Origin: Pseudazoarcus pumilus
GTDB taxonomy: Bacteria > Pseudomonadota > Gammaproteobacteria > Burkholderiales > Rhodocyclaceae
Assembly (NCBI RefSeq): GCF_002872475.1
Contig: NZ_CP025682.1
Location: 310,001 to 374,000 of the forward strand
Direction of reading: 5' to 3'
DNA length: 64,000 bases
This document shows positions 26,178 to 34,834 of this stretch, piece by piece. The number at the start of each line of letters is the position of its first letter. The first letter of the stretch is position 1. The position numbers and the translations under genes were made by a program. The notes beneath the pieces were generated by a model. That model did no database searches, was not told the origin of the DNA, and saw nothing but the letters and a program-made list of their open reading frames with translations.

Positions 26178-26585
26178 ATGAGTGAGGTTTTCCCGGTGCC
26201 GCCCGACGAGGTCGAGATCACCGCCATTCGCGCCAGCGGGCCGGGCGGGCAGAACGTCAACAAGGTGTCGAGCGCCGTGCATCTGCGCTTCGACATCGGC
26301 GCATCGTCGCTGCCCGAGGATGTCAAGGCACGTCTGCTCGCGCGCGGTGACCGGCGCATCGGTCGCGACGGCGTGCTGGTGATCAAGGCGCAGAAGTTCC
26401 GCAGTCTGGAAAAGAACCGCGCCGAGGCCCTGCGCCGCCTCGAGGAACTGATCGCCGTCGCACGCAAGGTGCCGCGCCAGCGCGTGCCGACACGTCCCAC
26501 GCGTGGTTCGGTCAAGCGGCGTCTCGCCGGCAAGACCCATCGCGCGCGCATCAAGGCCGGGCGACGCGCGCCCGGCGAGGATTGA
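26178..26585 (+). CDS. arfB: Alternative ribosome-rescue factor ArfB
   Basis: This 135-residue peptidyl-tRNA hydrolase has the catalytic GGQ at 23-25 (RASGPGGQNVNKVSSAVHLRF) and a basic C-terminal tail (RPTRGSVKRRLAGKTHRARIKAGRR) that inserts into the empty mRNA channel of stalled ribosomes. The protein releases the nascent chain from ribosomes without a stop codon. The start is the ATG at 26178 behind GACGAGGG. It stands alone between the divergent AsmA gene and the convergent GntR gene. The 241 bases upstream (25937-26177) show no other gene. Confidence 0.93.
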   Translation: MSEVFPVPPDEVEITAIRASGPGGQNVNKVSSAVHLRFDIGASSLPEDVKARLLARGDRRIGRDGVLVIKAQKFRSLEKNRAEALRRLEELIAVARKVPRQRVPTRPTRGSVKRRLAGKTHRARIKAGRRAPGED

Positions 26586-26598
26586 CGCGCGCTCACCG

Positions 26599-27261
26599 TC
26601 AGTCGAACAGCCCCCACCAGCGCAAGGTCTGGGCGTAATGCGCGCGCACCGCATCGGCGGCTGTGTTCGCGTCACCGGCGGCGATGCATTCGAGAATCGC
26701 CAGATGCTCGGCCATCGCCGGTCCGATGCGATCGGGCAGCAGGGGGCGCGCGTGCTGGAGGATCGAGATGCGATCGCGGTTGGCCGCGTACAGGTCGCGC
26801 GCGATCGGGTTGTCCAGCGCATCGGCGAGCGTCTGGTGCATGGACCAGTCCACCTCCTTGGCGCGTTGCTGCAAGGCCGGCGTGATCGTGCCGTGGGCCG
26901 CGTCGAAAACGTCCTGATGGGCCTGGCGCAAGGCGGAAACGCGCTGCGCGTCGTGGCGCAGCGCGAGCCGGCGCGCCCCTTCCTGATCGAGGATCGCGCG
27001 CAGGTCGAAGGTGTGACGGATGGTCTCGGGCGTGGCGTCCATGACGAAGGCACCGCGCTTGGGCACCACCGTGACCAGCGAAAGCGCCTCGGCGCGCTTG
27101 ACCGCTTCGCGCACCGGCGCGATCGGCAGGCCGAGTTGACGGACCAGGTCCGGCATCGAAACGAACTGGCCCGGGCGCAGGCCACCGTCGACCAGCAACT
27201 GGCGCAACTTCACGAAGGCCTGCTCGCGCAGTTGCGGGACTTCGGGTGCGGTGTCGTCCAT
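26599..27261 (-). CDS. GntR-family regulator, FCD type, beside the allantoin genes
   Basis: This 220-residue protein has an N-terminal winged helix (LREQAFVKLRQLLVDGGLRPG, then PIAPVREAVKRAEALSLVTV and PKRGAFV) and a helical FCD effector domain with metal-binding-like DLRAILDQEGARRLAL, H in DWSMHQTLADAL and HLAILECIAAGD. It is divergent from puuE, 165 bases away, and a 22-bp perfect palindrome lies 10 bases upstream of its start. It therefore probably represses itself and puuE-alc-allA, with an intermediate of allantoin breakdown as the likely effector. Confidence 0.9.
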   Translation of the reverse strand: MDDTAPEVPQLREQAFVKLRQLLVDGGLRPGQFVSMPDLVRQLGLPIAPVREAVKRAEALSLVTVVPKRGAFVMDATPETIRHTFDLRAILDQEGARRLALRHDAQRVSALRQAHQDVFDAAHGTITPALQQRAKEVDWSMHQTLADALDNPIARDLYAANRDRISILQHARPLLPDRIGPAMAEHLAILECIAAGDANTAADAVRAHYAQTLRWWGLFD

Positions 27262-27270
27262 GATGAGAAG

Positions 27271-27292
27271 GCCGCATTGTCGACAATGCGGC
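27271..27292. promoter_or_regulatory. Perfect 22-bp palindrome, candidate GntR operator
   Basis: The sequence GCCGCATTGTC is followed directly by its reverse complement. The central ATTGTCGACAAT has the shape of FadR/FCD-type GntR operators. It sits between the GntR start (27261) and puuE (27427). No T tract follows on either strand, which argues against a terminator. GACATGTC (about 27316) and ACATGTC (about 27353) are two further short dyads in the same gap. Confidence 0.7.
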
Positions 27293-27426
27293 GATGGTAG
27301 CCCAATTCGCCATTCGACATGTCTGCTTGACCGCGAGTTGGAATTCTTCGTAACATGTCAGAAAGAATGCGTGCGCCGAAACACTCGGACGCTCGGCGTG
27401 CGCAGACCTTTCGGAGGGTTTGCGCA

Positions 27427-28359
27427 ATGCATCTGTCCCAGCACTATCCGCGCGACATGACCGGCTACGGTCGCGAGCGCCCGTCGGCCGACTGGCCGGG
27501 CGGCGCCCGCGTGGCCGTGCAGTTCGTGCTCAACTACGAGGAAGGTGGGGAGAACAGCGTGCTGCACGGCGACGCGGGCAGCGAGCAGTTCCTCACCGAA
27601 GTGTTCAACCCGCCGTCCTTTCCCGACCGCCATCTGTCGATCGAGTCGATCTACGAGTACGGTTCGCGCGCCGGCGTGTGGCGCGTGCTGCGCGAGTTCG
27701 AACGGCGCGGCCTGCCGCTCACGGTGTTCGGCGTGGGCATGGCGCTGGAGCGCAACCGCGAGGCCGCCGCCGCCTTCGTCGAGTTGGGGCACGAGATCGC
27801 CAGTCACGGCTGGCGCTGGATCAGCTACCAGGAGATGGACGAGGCGACCGAGCGCGAGCATCTGCAGCGCGCCATCGCCGTCATCGAACACCTCACCGGT
27901 GCGCCGCCGGCCGGCTGGTACACGGGGCGCGATTCGCCCAACACGCGGCGTCTGGTTGTCGAGGACGGTCGTTGCATCTACGACTCCGACCACTACGGCG
28001 ACGACCTGCCGTTCTGGACGCCGGTGACGAAGTCCGACGGCACGACCGTGCAGCATCTGGTCGTGCCCTATACGCTCGACGCCAACGACATGCGCTTCGC
28101 GCTGCCGCAGGGCTATTCCGACGGCGAGCCGTTCTATCGCTATCTGCGCGATGCCTTCGACGTGCTCTACGCCGAGGGCGAAGAGCGCCCGGCGATGATG
28201 AACATCGGCCTGCACTGCCGCCTGGTCGGGCGCCCGGGACGTTTCCGTGCCCTGCAACGCTTTCTCGACCACATCGAACGCCACGAACGCGTGTGGGTCT
28301 GCCGCCGCGTCGACATCGCGCATCACTGGATCGCGCGCCATCCCGCCCCCACCCCTTGA
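27427..28359 (+). CDS. puuE: Allantoinase PuuE (polysaccharide deacetylase family)
   Basis: This 310-residue protein of the NodB/polysaccharide deacetylase superfamily is very close to Puu[71 protein letters not shown]. PuuE hydrolyses allantoin to allantoate and needs no metal, unlike the amidohydrolase-type allantoinases. The start is the ATG at 27427 with GGAGGG eight bases upstream, although the frame extends to 27355. Eleven bases separate it from the allantoicase gene. It is divergent from the GntR gene. Confidence 0.93.
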   Translation: MHLSQHYPRDMTGYGRERPSADWPGGARVAVQFVLNYEEGGENSVLHGDAGSEQFLTEVFNPPSFPDRHLSIESIYEYGSRAGVWRVLREFERRGLPLTVFGVGMALERNREAAAAFVELGHEIASHGWRWISYQEMDEATEREHLQRAIAVIEHLTGAPPAGWYTGRDSPNTRRLVVEDGRCIYDSDHYGDDLPFWTPVTKSDGTTVQHLVVPYTLDANDMRFALPQGYSDGEPFYRYLRDAFDVLYAEGEERPAMMNIGLHCRLVGRPGRFRALQRFLDHIERHERVWVCRRVDIAHHWIARHPAPTP

Positions 28360-28370
28360 AGGAGGACTCC

Positions 28371-29402
28371 GTGACTGCTCCCGACCGCATCCGCATTGCC
28401 GAACCCGCTGATTTGCCCGACTGGGCGAAGAGCGCAAGCAACCTCGCCGACCCGCGTCTGGGCGCGTCGCCGGTGAGCGCCAGCGACGAATTCTTCGCGC
28501 CGGTCACGCGCATGCTCGACCCCGCTCCGGCCGAGTTCCACCCCGGACGCTACGATGATCACGGCAAGTGGATGGATGGCTGGGAGACGCGCCGCCGGCG
28601 CGGGCCCGGGCACGACCACTGCATCGTCCGTCTGGCCGGACGCGGCACGATTCGCGGATTCGATATCGATACCAGCCACTTCACCGGAAACTACGCGCCG
28701 GCGGTATCCATCGAGGCGACCTGTACCGAGCGAGAAGAGCCCGGTGACGATGCGACGTGGACCGAAGTGCTGCCGCTGACCGCGCTGGCCGGAAACCGTC
28801 ACCATCTGCTCGAGTGCCTCGCCGGCGGAGAATGGACGCATTTGCGCGTGCACATCTTCCCGGATGGCGGCATCGCGCGCTTGCGCGTGTACGGCGTGTT
28901 CTGCAGCGCCATCCGAGAAGCCGCGGCCGACGCGCTGGTCGATCTGGCCGCACTCACGAACGGCGCGCGGCCGGTCGCCTGGAACGACTCGCACTTCGGC
29001 TCGGTCGAGAATCTGCTCCTGCCCGGGCGCGGCGTGGACATGGGCGACGGCTGGGAGACGCGCCGGCGTCGCGAGCCGGGCCACGACTGGTGCATCGTCG
29101 CGCTGGCCGCGCCGGGCGAGATCGAGCGCATCGAGATCGATACCGCGCACTTCAAGGGCAACTTCCCGGACCGCTGTTCGGTGCAGGCTGCCTGCATAGC
29201 GGATGGCGGCACGCCCGCCTCGCTGGTCGCGCAAAGCATGTTCTGGCCGGTGCTGTTGCCCGAAAGCCCGCTGTCGGCCGACGCCGAGCACGCGTTCGCG
29301 TCGACGGTAGCGCGCATCGGCCCGGTCACGCATGTGCGCCTGAACATCATCCCCGACGGCGGCGTGTCGCGTCTGCGTGTGTGGGGGAGGGTCGCACGGT
29401 GA
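28371..29402 (+). CDS. alc: Allantoicase
   Basis: This 343-residue enzyme (EC 3.5.3.4) splits allantoate into ureidoglycolate and urea. It shows the two tandem allantoicase repeats, each with a copy of [20 protein letters not shown]: the first at about residue 62 ([20 protein letters not shown]) and the second at about 222. Each repeat ends in an HxRxxIxPDGGxxRLRVxG stretch. The start is the GTG at 28371 with GGAGG at 28361-28365. The stop overlaps the next start by four bases. The middle gene of a clear puuE-alc-allA operon. Confidence 0.95.
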   Translation: MTAPDRIRIAEPADLPDWAKSASNLADPRLGASPVSASDEFFAPVTRMLDPAPAEFHPGRYDDHGKWMDGWETRRRRGPGHDHCIVRLAGRGTIRGFDIDTSHFTGNYAPAVSIEATCTEREEPGDDATWTEVLPLTALAGNRHHLLECLAGGEWTHLRVHIFPDGGIARLRVYGVFCSAIREAAADALVDLAALTNGARPVAWNDSHFGSVENLLLPGRGVDMGDGWETRRRREPGHDWCIVALAAPGEIERIEIDTAHFKGNFPDRCSVQAACIADGGTPASLVAQSMFWPVLLPESPLSADAEHAFASTVARIGPVTHVRLNIIPDGGVSRLRVWGRVAR

Positions 29403-29902
29403 GCGCGCCTCGCACGCTGGTGGCCGAACCGCTCACACGCGAGGCCTTCGCGCCCTTCGGGGACGTCATCGAATGTTCGGATGCGGTGCGTCACTTCCCG
29501 ATCAACGCCGGCAACACCGAGCGCTACCACGACCTGGCCCGCGTGGACGCGGGTGGGCGTGGTCGCGCGGCGATCAGCATCTTTCGCGGCCAGCCGCGTG
29601 AGCTGCCGTTCATGGCGAACATGATGGAGCGCCACCGCCTGGGCAGCCAGGCCTTCGTGCCGCTGTCGGGACGGCCGTATCTGGTGCTGGTTGCGCCGCC
29701 GTCCCCGCGCCCGCGTGCGGACCAGTTGCGACTGTTCCTGGCGCGCGCCGAGCAGGGCGTGAATTACGCCCGTGACGTGTGGCATCACCCGCTGCTCGCA
29801 CTGGAGGCGGAGAGCGACTTTCTGATCGTGGATCGCATCGCGGCGGAGCCCGACTGCGAAGAGCACGTGCTCGACGAAGGCGTGGAACTGCTTTTGCCGT
29901 GA
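29399..29902 (+). CDS. allA: Ureidoglycolate lyase
   Basis: This 167-residue protein of the AllA family (EC 4.3.2.3) releases glyoxylate and urea from ureidoglycolate. It has [51 protein letters not shown] and [16 protein letters not shown], all typical. The start is the GTG at 29399, which shares GTGA with the allantoicase stop, and GGGAGG lies just upstream. It ends seven bases before the convergent second GntR gene. Its product glyoxylate links this operon with the glxR gene at 59844. Confidence 0.94.
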   Translation: MSAPRTLVAEPLTREAFAPFGDVIECSDAVRHFPINAGNTERYHDLARVDAGGRGRAAISIFRGQPRELPFMANMMERHRLGSQAFVPLSGRPYLVLVAPPSPRPRADQLRLFLARAEQGVNYARDVWHHPLLALEAESDFLIVDRIAAEPDCEEHVLDEGVELLLP

Positions 29903-29909
29903 GCGGGGT

Positions 29910-30596
29910 TCAGCGCGCCATGAAGGCGCCGCGCAGGCTGTTGCGCCTGCTGTCCACGGCGGCCGGGTCGAGGCTGCGCGCGATGTCGCGCAGGTGCGAC
30001 AGCGACACCTCGACGACGCGCTCCTCGTCGCGAGCGGCCAGTGCATCGACGATCTCGCTGTGGCCCTGCAGCGAGCAACTGCCGACGTTGGGCTGATACA
30101 TCGCGATCGAGATCGCGTTGCGCGAGATCAGGTAGCGCAGCAGGTCGACCAGCACCGGATTGCCGGTCATCTCGGCCAGCGACATGTGAAACTGCCCCGA
30201 CAGTCGGTGCGCGCGCGAGGATTCGCCGGCCAGCCGCGCGTCGCGCTCGGCGTCGATCAGGGCTCGCAGTTCGGCGATCTGTCCGCCGGTGACGTTGCGC
30301 GCGACCTGGCGCATGATGCCTTCCTCGACCACCAACCGCGCGGCCAGTACGTCGCGCACTTCCTCGAGCGAGGGCTTGGCGACGAAGGCGCCCCGGTTGG
30401 GCTCGAGGGTGACGATCTTCTGCTCGGCGAGCCGGAACAGGATCGGGCGCACGCGCGTCTTGCTGACCCCGAAGATTTCGCCCAACTCGTCTTGGCTGAG
30501 CTTGGCGCCGGGCGCGAGGCGGTGCTCGACGATCGCCTCGTAGATCGCCTGATAGATCATTTCGTCGGTGATCGGTTCGGCAGCGCCCTTGGCCAT
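29910..30596 (-). CDS. GntR-family regulator, FCD type, of the amidase/TRAP region
   Basis: This is a 228-residue regulator. The winged helix is ITDEMIYQAIYEAIVEHRLAPG, then GVSKTRVRPILFRLAEQKIV (split: GVSKTRVRPILF, RLAEQKIV), with the wing LEPNRGAFVA. The FCD domain has VLAARLVVEEGIMRQVA, FHMSLAEMTGNPVLVDLL and GHSEIVDALAARD. The start taken is the ATG at 30596 behind AGGACGAGC; the frame is open to 30728 with another ATG at 30617. It follows the amidase gene on the same strand after 140 bases and is convergent with allA. Its position suggests control of the 30737-38416 catabolic and transport genes. Confidence 0.88.
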   Translation of the reverse strand: MAKGAAEPITDEMIYQAIYEAIVEHRLAPGAKLSQDELGEIFGVSKTRVRPILFRLAEQKIVTLEPNRGAFVAKPSLEEVRDVLAARLVVEEGIMRQVARNVTGGQIAELRALIDAERDARLAGESSRAHRLSGQFHMSLAEMTGNPVLVDLLRYLISRNAISIAMYQPNVGSCSLQGHSEIVDALAARDEERVVEVSLSHLRDIARSLDPAAVDSRRNSLRGAFMAR

Positions 30597-30736
30597 CGAT
30601 GCTCGTCCTGCAGACATTGGGGGGAATGCGCACTCGACCTGGCCCGAAGGGCCGCGCGAATCGCGTCCATTTGGTGAGCGTGTACGATTCCGGCCCTGCA
30701 TCATATCGGAGGCGCGGCGATCCTGCATGCGTTCGC

Positions 30737-32161
30737 TCAGTGCGGCGAGCGCGGTGAAACGAACTGCGCTCCGTACTCCTCCTCGACGAGCTCGGCGAGC
30801 GCCAGAACGGAAGTTTCCCCACCGCGGGGCCCGATTATCTGCAGTCCGACCGGCAGCCCGTCGTCGCCGAGCCCGCAGGGCACCGAGCAGGCCGGAACGT
30901 AAGTGTGGTTGAACAGCGGGGTGAACACCGCGTGGCCGCGGGGCGATACCGTCCGACCATCGATGGTCTCCGGGCCGAGCCGCTCGAGCGACCAGGCCGT
31001 TACCGGTGCCGTGGGTGCGATCAGCAGGTCGAAGTCGGCGAACAGTGCCGCAAGACTTCGGTACAGGCGATCGCGCAGCAGCAGTGCATCGGTCACCGCG
31101 GTGCCTGACAGGGCCAGCCCGCGCTCGATCTGCGTCGCGATGTCCGGATCGAAGGCCTCGGGCTCACGCGCGAAGGCCTCGCCGTGGATCGACGCCAGCC
31201 CGGCAAACTGCAAGGGCATCAACGCCGACTCGTCGGCGTCGGTCGGCCATTCGGGGTCGGCACGTACGATCCTGACGCCGCGCCCGGTGAGTGACGCAGC
31301 CGCCGCTTCCATCCGTGCAGCGACGTCCCGATCGACCGGATAACCGAGCCCGAGCTGCGGACTGAAGGCCACGCGCAGGCCGTTGGCGTGCGCCGGTTTG
31401 CGCAGCGCGTCGGGAAGATCCGTGCGCGGCAAGGACTGCGGGTCGCGTGCATCGAAGCCGGCCATCGCCGCCATCGCGGCTCGCGTGTCGGCCACGCTGC
31501 GTGCCATCACGCCGACGACGCTGTTGGCGAATACCGGCTCCTGGAATCCGATCGGATGGGCAATCACGCCCGTGCCGGGCTTGAAGCCCACCACGCCGGT
31601 GTGTGCGGCGGGCCGGCGTACCGAGCCGCCGGCGTCGGTGCCCAACGCGATCGCACACAGGCCGGCCGAGACTGCGGCGGCTGCACCGCCGGAGGAGCCG
31701 CCCGGCGTGCGCTCGGGATTCCACGGGTTGCGCGTCGTGCCGTAGACGCGGTTGGTCGTTACGCCCTTGCAGGCGAACTCGGAACAGTTGGTCACGCCAA
31801 CGAAAAGTGCACCTGCCGCGCGCAGTCGCGAAACCGCGACCGCGTCGGCCGGTGCGACGAAGTCGCGGAACAGGCGTGAGCCCTGCGTGACGGTCACACC
31901 GCCGACCCACAGGTTGTCCTTGGTCGTGAAGGGCACGCCCGCCAATGGCAGATCGTCGCCGGCGTCGACCCGTCGGTCGATCTCGGCAGCTTCGCGTGCG
32001 ATGGTCGCCGGATCGTGCTGGACGATCGCGTTGAGCGCCGGATTCAGTGCCGCGATGCGGGCGACGAAGGCTTTGGCTACGTCGGCCGCATGCAACCGTC
32101 GCGACCGCACCGCCTGAGCGATCGCGACGGCGCCAAGCGCGGTCGCGTCGGCGGTGCTCAT
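30737..32161 (-). CDS. Amidase-signature hydrolase
   Basis: This 474-residue enzyme is of the amidase signature family. The Ser-cisSer-Lys triad is present: K81 in VPFTTKDNL, S156/S157 in PGGSSGG and S180 in GTDAGGSVRRPA. Relatives include AtzF/AtzE, allophanate hydrolase and GatA-like amidases; nothing seen fixes the substrate. The start (ATG 32161) overlaps the stop of the cyclic amidohydrolase gene by four bases (ATGA), so the two are translationally coupled. With the deacetylase upstream, this gives three hydrolases in one unit, which fits stepwise opening of a nitrogen ring and removal of a side amide. Confidence 0.9.
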   Translation of the reverse strand: MSTADATALGAVAIAQAVRSRRLHAADVAKAFVARIAALNPALNAIVQHDPATIAREAAEIDRRVDAGDDLPLAGVPFTTKDNLWVGGVTVTQGSRLFRDFVAPADAVAVSRLRAAGALFVGVTNCSEFACKGVTTNRVYGTTRNPWNPERTPGGSSGGAAAAVSAGLCAIALGTDAGGSVRRPAAHTGVVGFKPGTGVIAHPIGFQEPVFANSVVGVMARSVADTRAAMAAMAGFDARDPQSLPRTDLPDALRKPAHANGLRVAFSPQLGLGYPVDRDVAARMEAAAASLTGRGVRIVRADPEWPTDADESALMPLQFAGLASIHGEAFAREPEAFDPDIATQIERGLALSGTAVTDALLLRDRLYRSLAALFADFDLLIAPTAPVTAWSLERLGPETIDGRTVSPRGHAVFTPLFNHTYVPACSVPCGLGDDGLPVGLQIIGPRGGETSVLALAELVEEEYGAQFVSPRSPH

Positions 32162-33564
32162 GCCGGTTCGGCGATCGGGCTTTCGATGCCCTGCGCCTTC
32201 CACAGGCGGGCGCCCACGCGCTGCGCCTCGCGCACGATGTCGCGCCCGTCGAAACCCACCGGCTTGCGATCGCGCAGGCGCACGCGTCCGTCGATGATGA
32301 CGGTGTCGACATTGAGCGACTGGCCGCTGTGTACGAGCATGCCCGGCCCCTCGACGAAAGGCACGAGATTGGGGCTGTCCAGATCGATCAGGATCAGGTC
32401 GGCCTTGTCGCCCTCGCGCAGCATGCCGGACACGCCGGGCAGACGCAGTGCGGCGGCCGGCTCCGACAGCACCCACGACAGCGCCTTGCGCGACTTAGGC
32501 TCGAGTTCCTTGCGGCGGATGCGTGCCGAGGCCACGGCCAGGCGCATGGCTTCGAACATGTCGGCCGAGCGCGTGTCGGTGCACAGCGTGATGCGCGCGC
32601 CGGCGTCGGCCAGATCGCGCACCGGCGCGATGTTGCCCACACGGGCGTTCTGGTGCGGCGCATGGGCCACGGCCATGCCCGAGGCGCCGACTTCGGCGAT
32701 GGCCTCGCCCTCGAGGAAGACGCAGTGAGCGGCGATCATGCGCTCGTCGAGCAGGCCGACTTCGGCGAACAGGCGATGCGGGAGCATGCCGTCGCGCGCA
32801 AGGACGTGATCGACCTCCTTCTGGCTCTGAGCGAGATGGGTATGGATGTTGCATTCGCGCCCGACCGCCAGCGCGGCCACTTCGGCGAGCAGGGCGCGCG
32901 AGCAGGTGTCGGCCGCGTGCGGGCCGAAGTCGAAACGGATGCGGTCGTTGTCGCGGCGCTCGCCGTCGGCGATCAGGTCCAGCGTCTCGCGCAGCGTGGC
33001 CTCCCCGATCTCGCGCTTGTGTACATAGTGCCCCTGGGCCAGTTCGGCGGTGTCGGCGTCGTGGATGCGCCCGCTGATGACCGCACGCAGCCCGACCTCG
33101 TCGGCGGCGGCGACCAGCGCGCGCGGATGGCGATAGAAGTCGACCGCTGTCGTGATGCCGCCGCGCAGCAGCTCGTAGGCACCGGCGCGCGACAGTGCGT
33201 GGGTCTCTTCCTCGGACAGCGCGTGCACGTTGGGCAGCGAGCGAGTGTACGCCGGCGCGAAATTGCGGTCCTCGATCATGCCGCGCACGATCATCAACGG
33301 CGTGTGGTTGTGCGAGTTGATGAAGCCGGGCATCACGAGCTGGTTGCCGGCATCGATGGTTTCGGCGGCTTCGAAGCGTGCGGCCAGTTCGCCTTGGGTA
33401 CCGATGGCGACGATGCGGTTGCCGCGGATCGCGACCGCGCCGTGAGCGATGGTGCGATCATCCTCGTCGCAGGTCATCACCAGGGAGCCGCATACGAGCA
33501 GGTCGCAGTGTTCGCGGGCGTTGGTCTGTCCGGGGGGTGCATTGCGGGTGGTCACGGTGCTCAT
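32158..33564 (-). CDS. Cyclic amidohydrolase (ATZ/TRZ/cytosine deaminase type)
   Basis: This 468-residue enzyme of the metal-dependent amidohydrolase superfamily has H85 and H87 in FINSHNHTPL, the further ligands in NIHTHLAQ and IAAHCVFL, and the Asp in LCTDTRSADM. The family deaminates or dechlorinates ring compounds such as triazines, S-adenosylhomocysteine, guanine and 8-oxoguanine. The start taken is the ATG at 33564 behind AAGGA. A GTG at 33579 overlaps the upstream stop (GTGA) and would add five residues. It sits between the PuuE-like deacetylase and the amidase. A purine-like or triazine-like substrate is a reasonable inference. Confidence 0.88.
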   Translation of the reverse strand: MSTVTTRNAPPGQTNAREHCDLLVCGSLVMTCDEDDRTIAHGAVAIRGNRIVAIGTQGELAARFEAAETIDAGNQLVMPGFINSHNHTPLMIVRGMIEDRNFAPAYTRSLPNVHALSEEETHALSRAGAYELLRGGITTAVDFYRHPRALVAAADEVGLRAVISGRIHDADTAELAQGHYVHKREIGEATLRETLDLIADGERRDNDRIRFDFGPHAADTCSRALLAEVAALAVGRECNIHTHLAQSQKEVDHVLARDGMLPHRLFAEVGLLDERMIAAHCVFLEGEAIAEVGASGMAVAHAPHQNARVGNIAPVRDLADAGARITLCTDTRSADMFEAMRLAVASARIRRKELEPKSRKALSWVLSEPAAALRLPGVSGMLREGDKADLILIDLDSPNLVPFVEGPGMLVHSGQSLNVDTVIIDGRVRLRDRKPVGFDGRDIVREAQRVGARLWKAQGIESPIAEPA

Positions 33565-33575
33565 GTCTTCATCCT

Positions 33576-34532
33576 TCACGTCGTGATCGGCCCGGTGGCC
33601 GAGGTCGTTTCAGGCGAGCGCGCGCGCCACGTCGGCAGGCCGCTGACGCGGCGCCAGTGGTGAGCGATCTCGTCGCGGCGGGCGATCCATACGTCGCCCT
33701 TGCTGCGGACATGTTCGAGAAACTGCCTCAGTCCGCCGATGCGGGCGGGACGCCCGATGATGCGCAGATGCAGGCCCACCGACATCATTTTCGGTGTGTC
33801 TGCGCCTTCCTCCCACAGCTGGTCGAAGGCTGCGATGCAGTAGCGCGCGAAATCCTCCGCGTGCACGAATCCGCCGCCCGGCTGGAAGCGCATGTCGTTG
33901 GTGTCGAAGCTGTAGGGCAGTACGACATGAGCGTCGCCGTCGCTGCGGTGATGCAGCCACGGCAGGTCGTCGTTGTACGCGTCGGAGTCGTAGAGAAAGC
34001 CGCCGTGCTCGAGCAGCAGCGCACGCGTGGATGTGGAGGCCGCCGAACGCGTGTGCCAACCCACGGGCGCGCGTCCGGCGATGTCGGTAAGCGACGCGTG
34101 GGTGCTCGCGATGATCTCGCGTTCGCGCTCGCGCGCCATGTGCGCATGGCTCTCCCAGCGTTCGCCGTGACATGAGACCTCGTGACCACGCGCCAGCGCA
34201 TCGCGCACCAGAAGAGGCGACCGACGCGCGGCGCGCGCGCAGCAACTGAGTGTGCCGTGTGCGTCGAATGCGGCCAGCGTGTCCATCAGACGCCAGTAGC
34301 CCGCACGCGTGCCATATTCGTAATGTGATTCCATGCACGGGTCGGCCGCGCCGACGACTTCCTCCACCGCTTCATAGACACTCTCGTTGCGTTCGTCGCC
34401 ATCGCTTACCGACAGCTCCGCGCCTTCCTCCAGATTGATGACGAAGGAAAGTGCGACGCGCGCGCCGCCGGGGAAGTCGGCGGCCGGGGGGCGGTTGCCG
34501 TAGCCGTGGAAGTCTCTGCGCGACGTACTCAT
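33576..34532 (-). CDS. PuuE-like polysaccharide deacetylase family protein (second copy)
   Basis: This 318-residue protein is a paralogue of PuuE. It keeps NLEEGAELSVSDGDERN in place of [19 protein letters not shown] in place of [24 protein letters not shown] and YSFDTNDMRFQPGGG. The overall framework is conserved, while the pocket-lining stretches differ from the true allantoinase at 27427. The substrate is therefore likely a cyclic ureide or related amide other than allantoin. It is the first gene of the three-gene minus-strand unit and is divergent from the TRAP transporter. Its promoter has a palindrome in the spacer. Confidence 0.87.
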   Translation of the reverse strand: MSTSRRDFHGYGNRPPAADFPGGARVALSFVINLEEGAELSVSDGDERNESVYEAVEEVVGAADPCMESHYEYGTRAGYWRLMDTLAAFDAHGTLSCCARAARRSPLLVRDALARGHEVSCHGERWESHAHMAREREREIIASTHASLTDIAGRAPVGWHTRSAASTSTRALLLEHGGFLYDSDAYNDDLPWLHHRSDGDAHVVLPYSFDTNDMRFQPGGGFVHAEDFARYCIAAFDQLWEEGADTPKMMSVGLHLRIIGRPARIGGLRQFLEHVRSKGDVWIARRDEIAHHWRRVSGLPTWRARSPETTSATGPITT

Positions 34533-34565
34533 GAAGGGTCTCCGATTCGTTCTCGGTGGTCGGTG

Positions 34566-34583
34566 ATACGCCGAATTGCGTAT
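34566..34583. promoter_or_regulatory. Inverted repeat near the hydrolase-operon transcription start
   Basis: ATACGC and GCGTAT are separated by CGAATT. The site lies 33 to 51 bases upstream of the deacetylase start and just downstream of its -10 element, where bound repressor would block transcription. The half-site ATACGC is related to the GATAC arm of the palindrome at 34599. Confidence 0.45.
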
Positions 34584-34592
34584 GGCAAACCA

Positions 34593-34621
34593 ACTTTAGT
34601 ATCGGATACGATTTTGGTCAA
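34593..34621 (-). promoter_or_regulatory. Sigma-70-like promoter of the hydrolase operon with palindrome in the spacer
   Basis: On the minus strand, TTGACC (34621-34616) and TAAAGT (34598-34593) are separated by 17 bases. The spacer begins next to the -10 with the perfect dyad GTATC-G-GATAC (34599-34609), the form of a GntR/FCD operator. Repressor bound there would exclude RNA polymerase. The expected transcript start is near 34586, giving a leader of about 54 bases. Confidence 0.55.
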
Positions 34622-34681
34622 GAAAAGACACGAAATAGCTACAAACAAAGATATGAACGTAATTCGATAAAAGATTCCTAC

Positions 34682-34710
34682 TTGTTAGTCGAAAAGATAC
34701 GGACTAGAGT
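34682..34710 (+). promoter_or_regulatory. Sigma-70-like promoter of the TRAP operon
   Basis: TTGTTA (34682-34687) and TAGAGT (34705-34710) are separated by exactly 17 bases, within AT-rich sequence. It lies about 125 bases upstream of the DctP start and points towards it. Confidence 0.45.
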
Positions 34711-34834
34711 CGAAACACATCTGCAACAGAGATCGATGCGGATACGCCGTTGCCCGGCAGTGGGTTTCGGCTCATGGCTTGATTCACCTGACCGGCCCTG
34801 AGAGGGGCGAATACTTGTTCAAGGAGAGTGACCG

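Larger units (their letters stand above)
34533..34834. other. AT-rich divergent control region between the hydrolase and TRAP operons
   Basis: This 302-base gap is clearly more AT-rich than its surroundings between about 34590 and 34735. It has no convincing gene; an open frame across 34556-34801 lacks a ribosome site and any family resemblance. It holds a minus-strand promoter with a palindrome (34593-34621), an inverted repeat (34566-34583), a plus-strand promoter (34682-34710), and a second ATACGCC half-site at about 34742. Confidence 0.7.

Noticed and set aside
27271-27292. The 22-bp palindrome as a terminator or attachment site
   Set aside because: No T tract follows on either strand, no integrase or tRNA gene is near, and it lies between divergent starts where an operator is expected.
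34556-34801. Open frame of 81 codons in the AT-rich gap before the TRAP operon
   Set aside because: It has no ribosome site, no family resemblance and runs through promoter-like elements; its odd composition simply follows the AT-rich control region.
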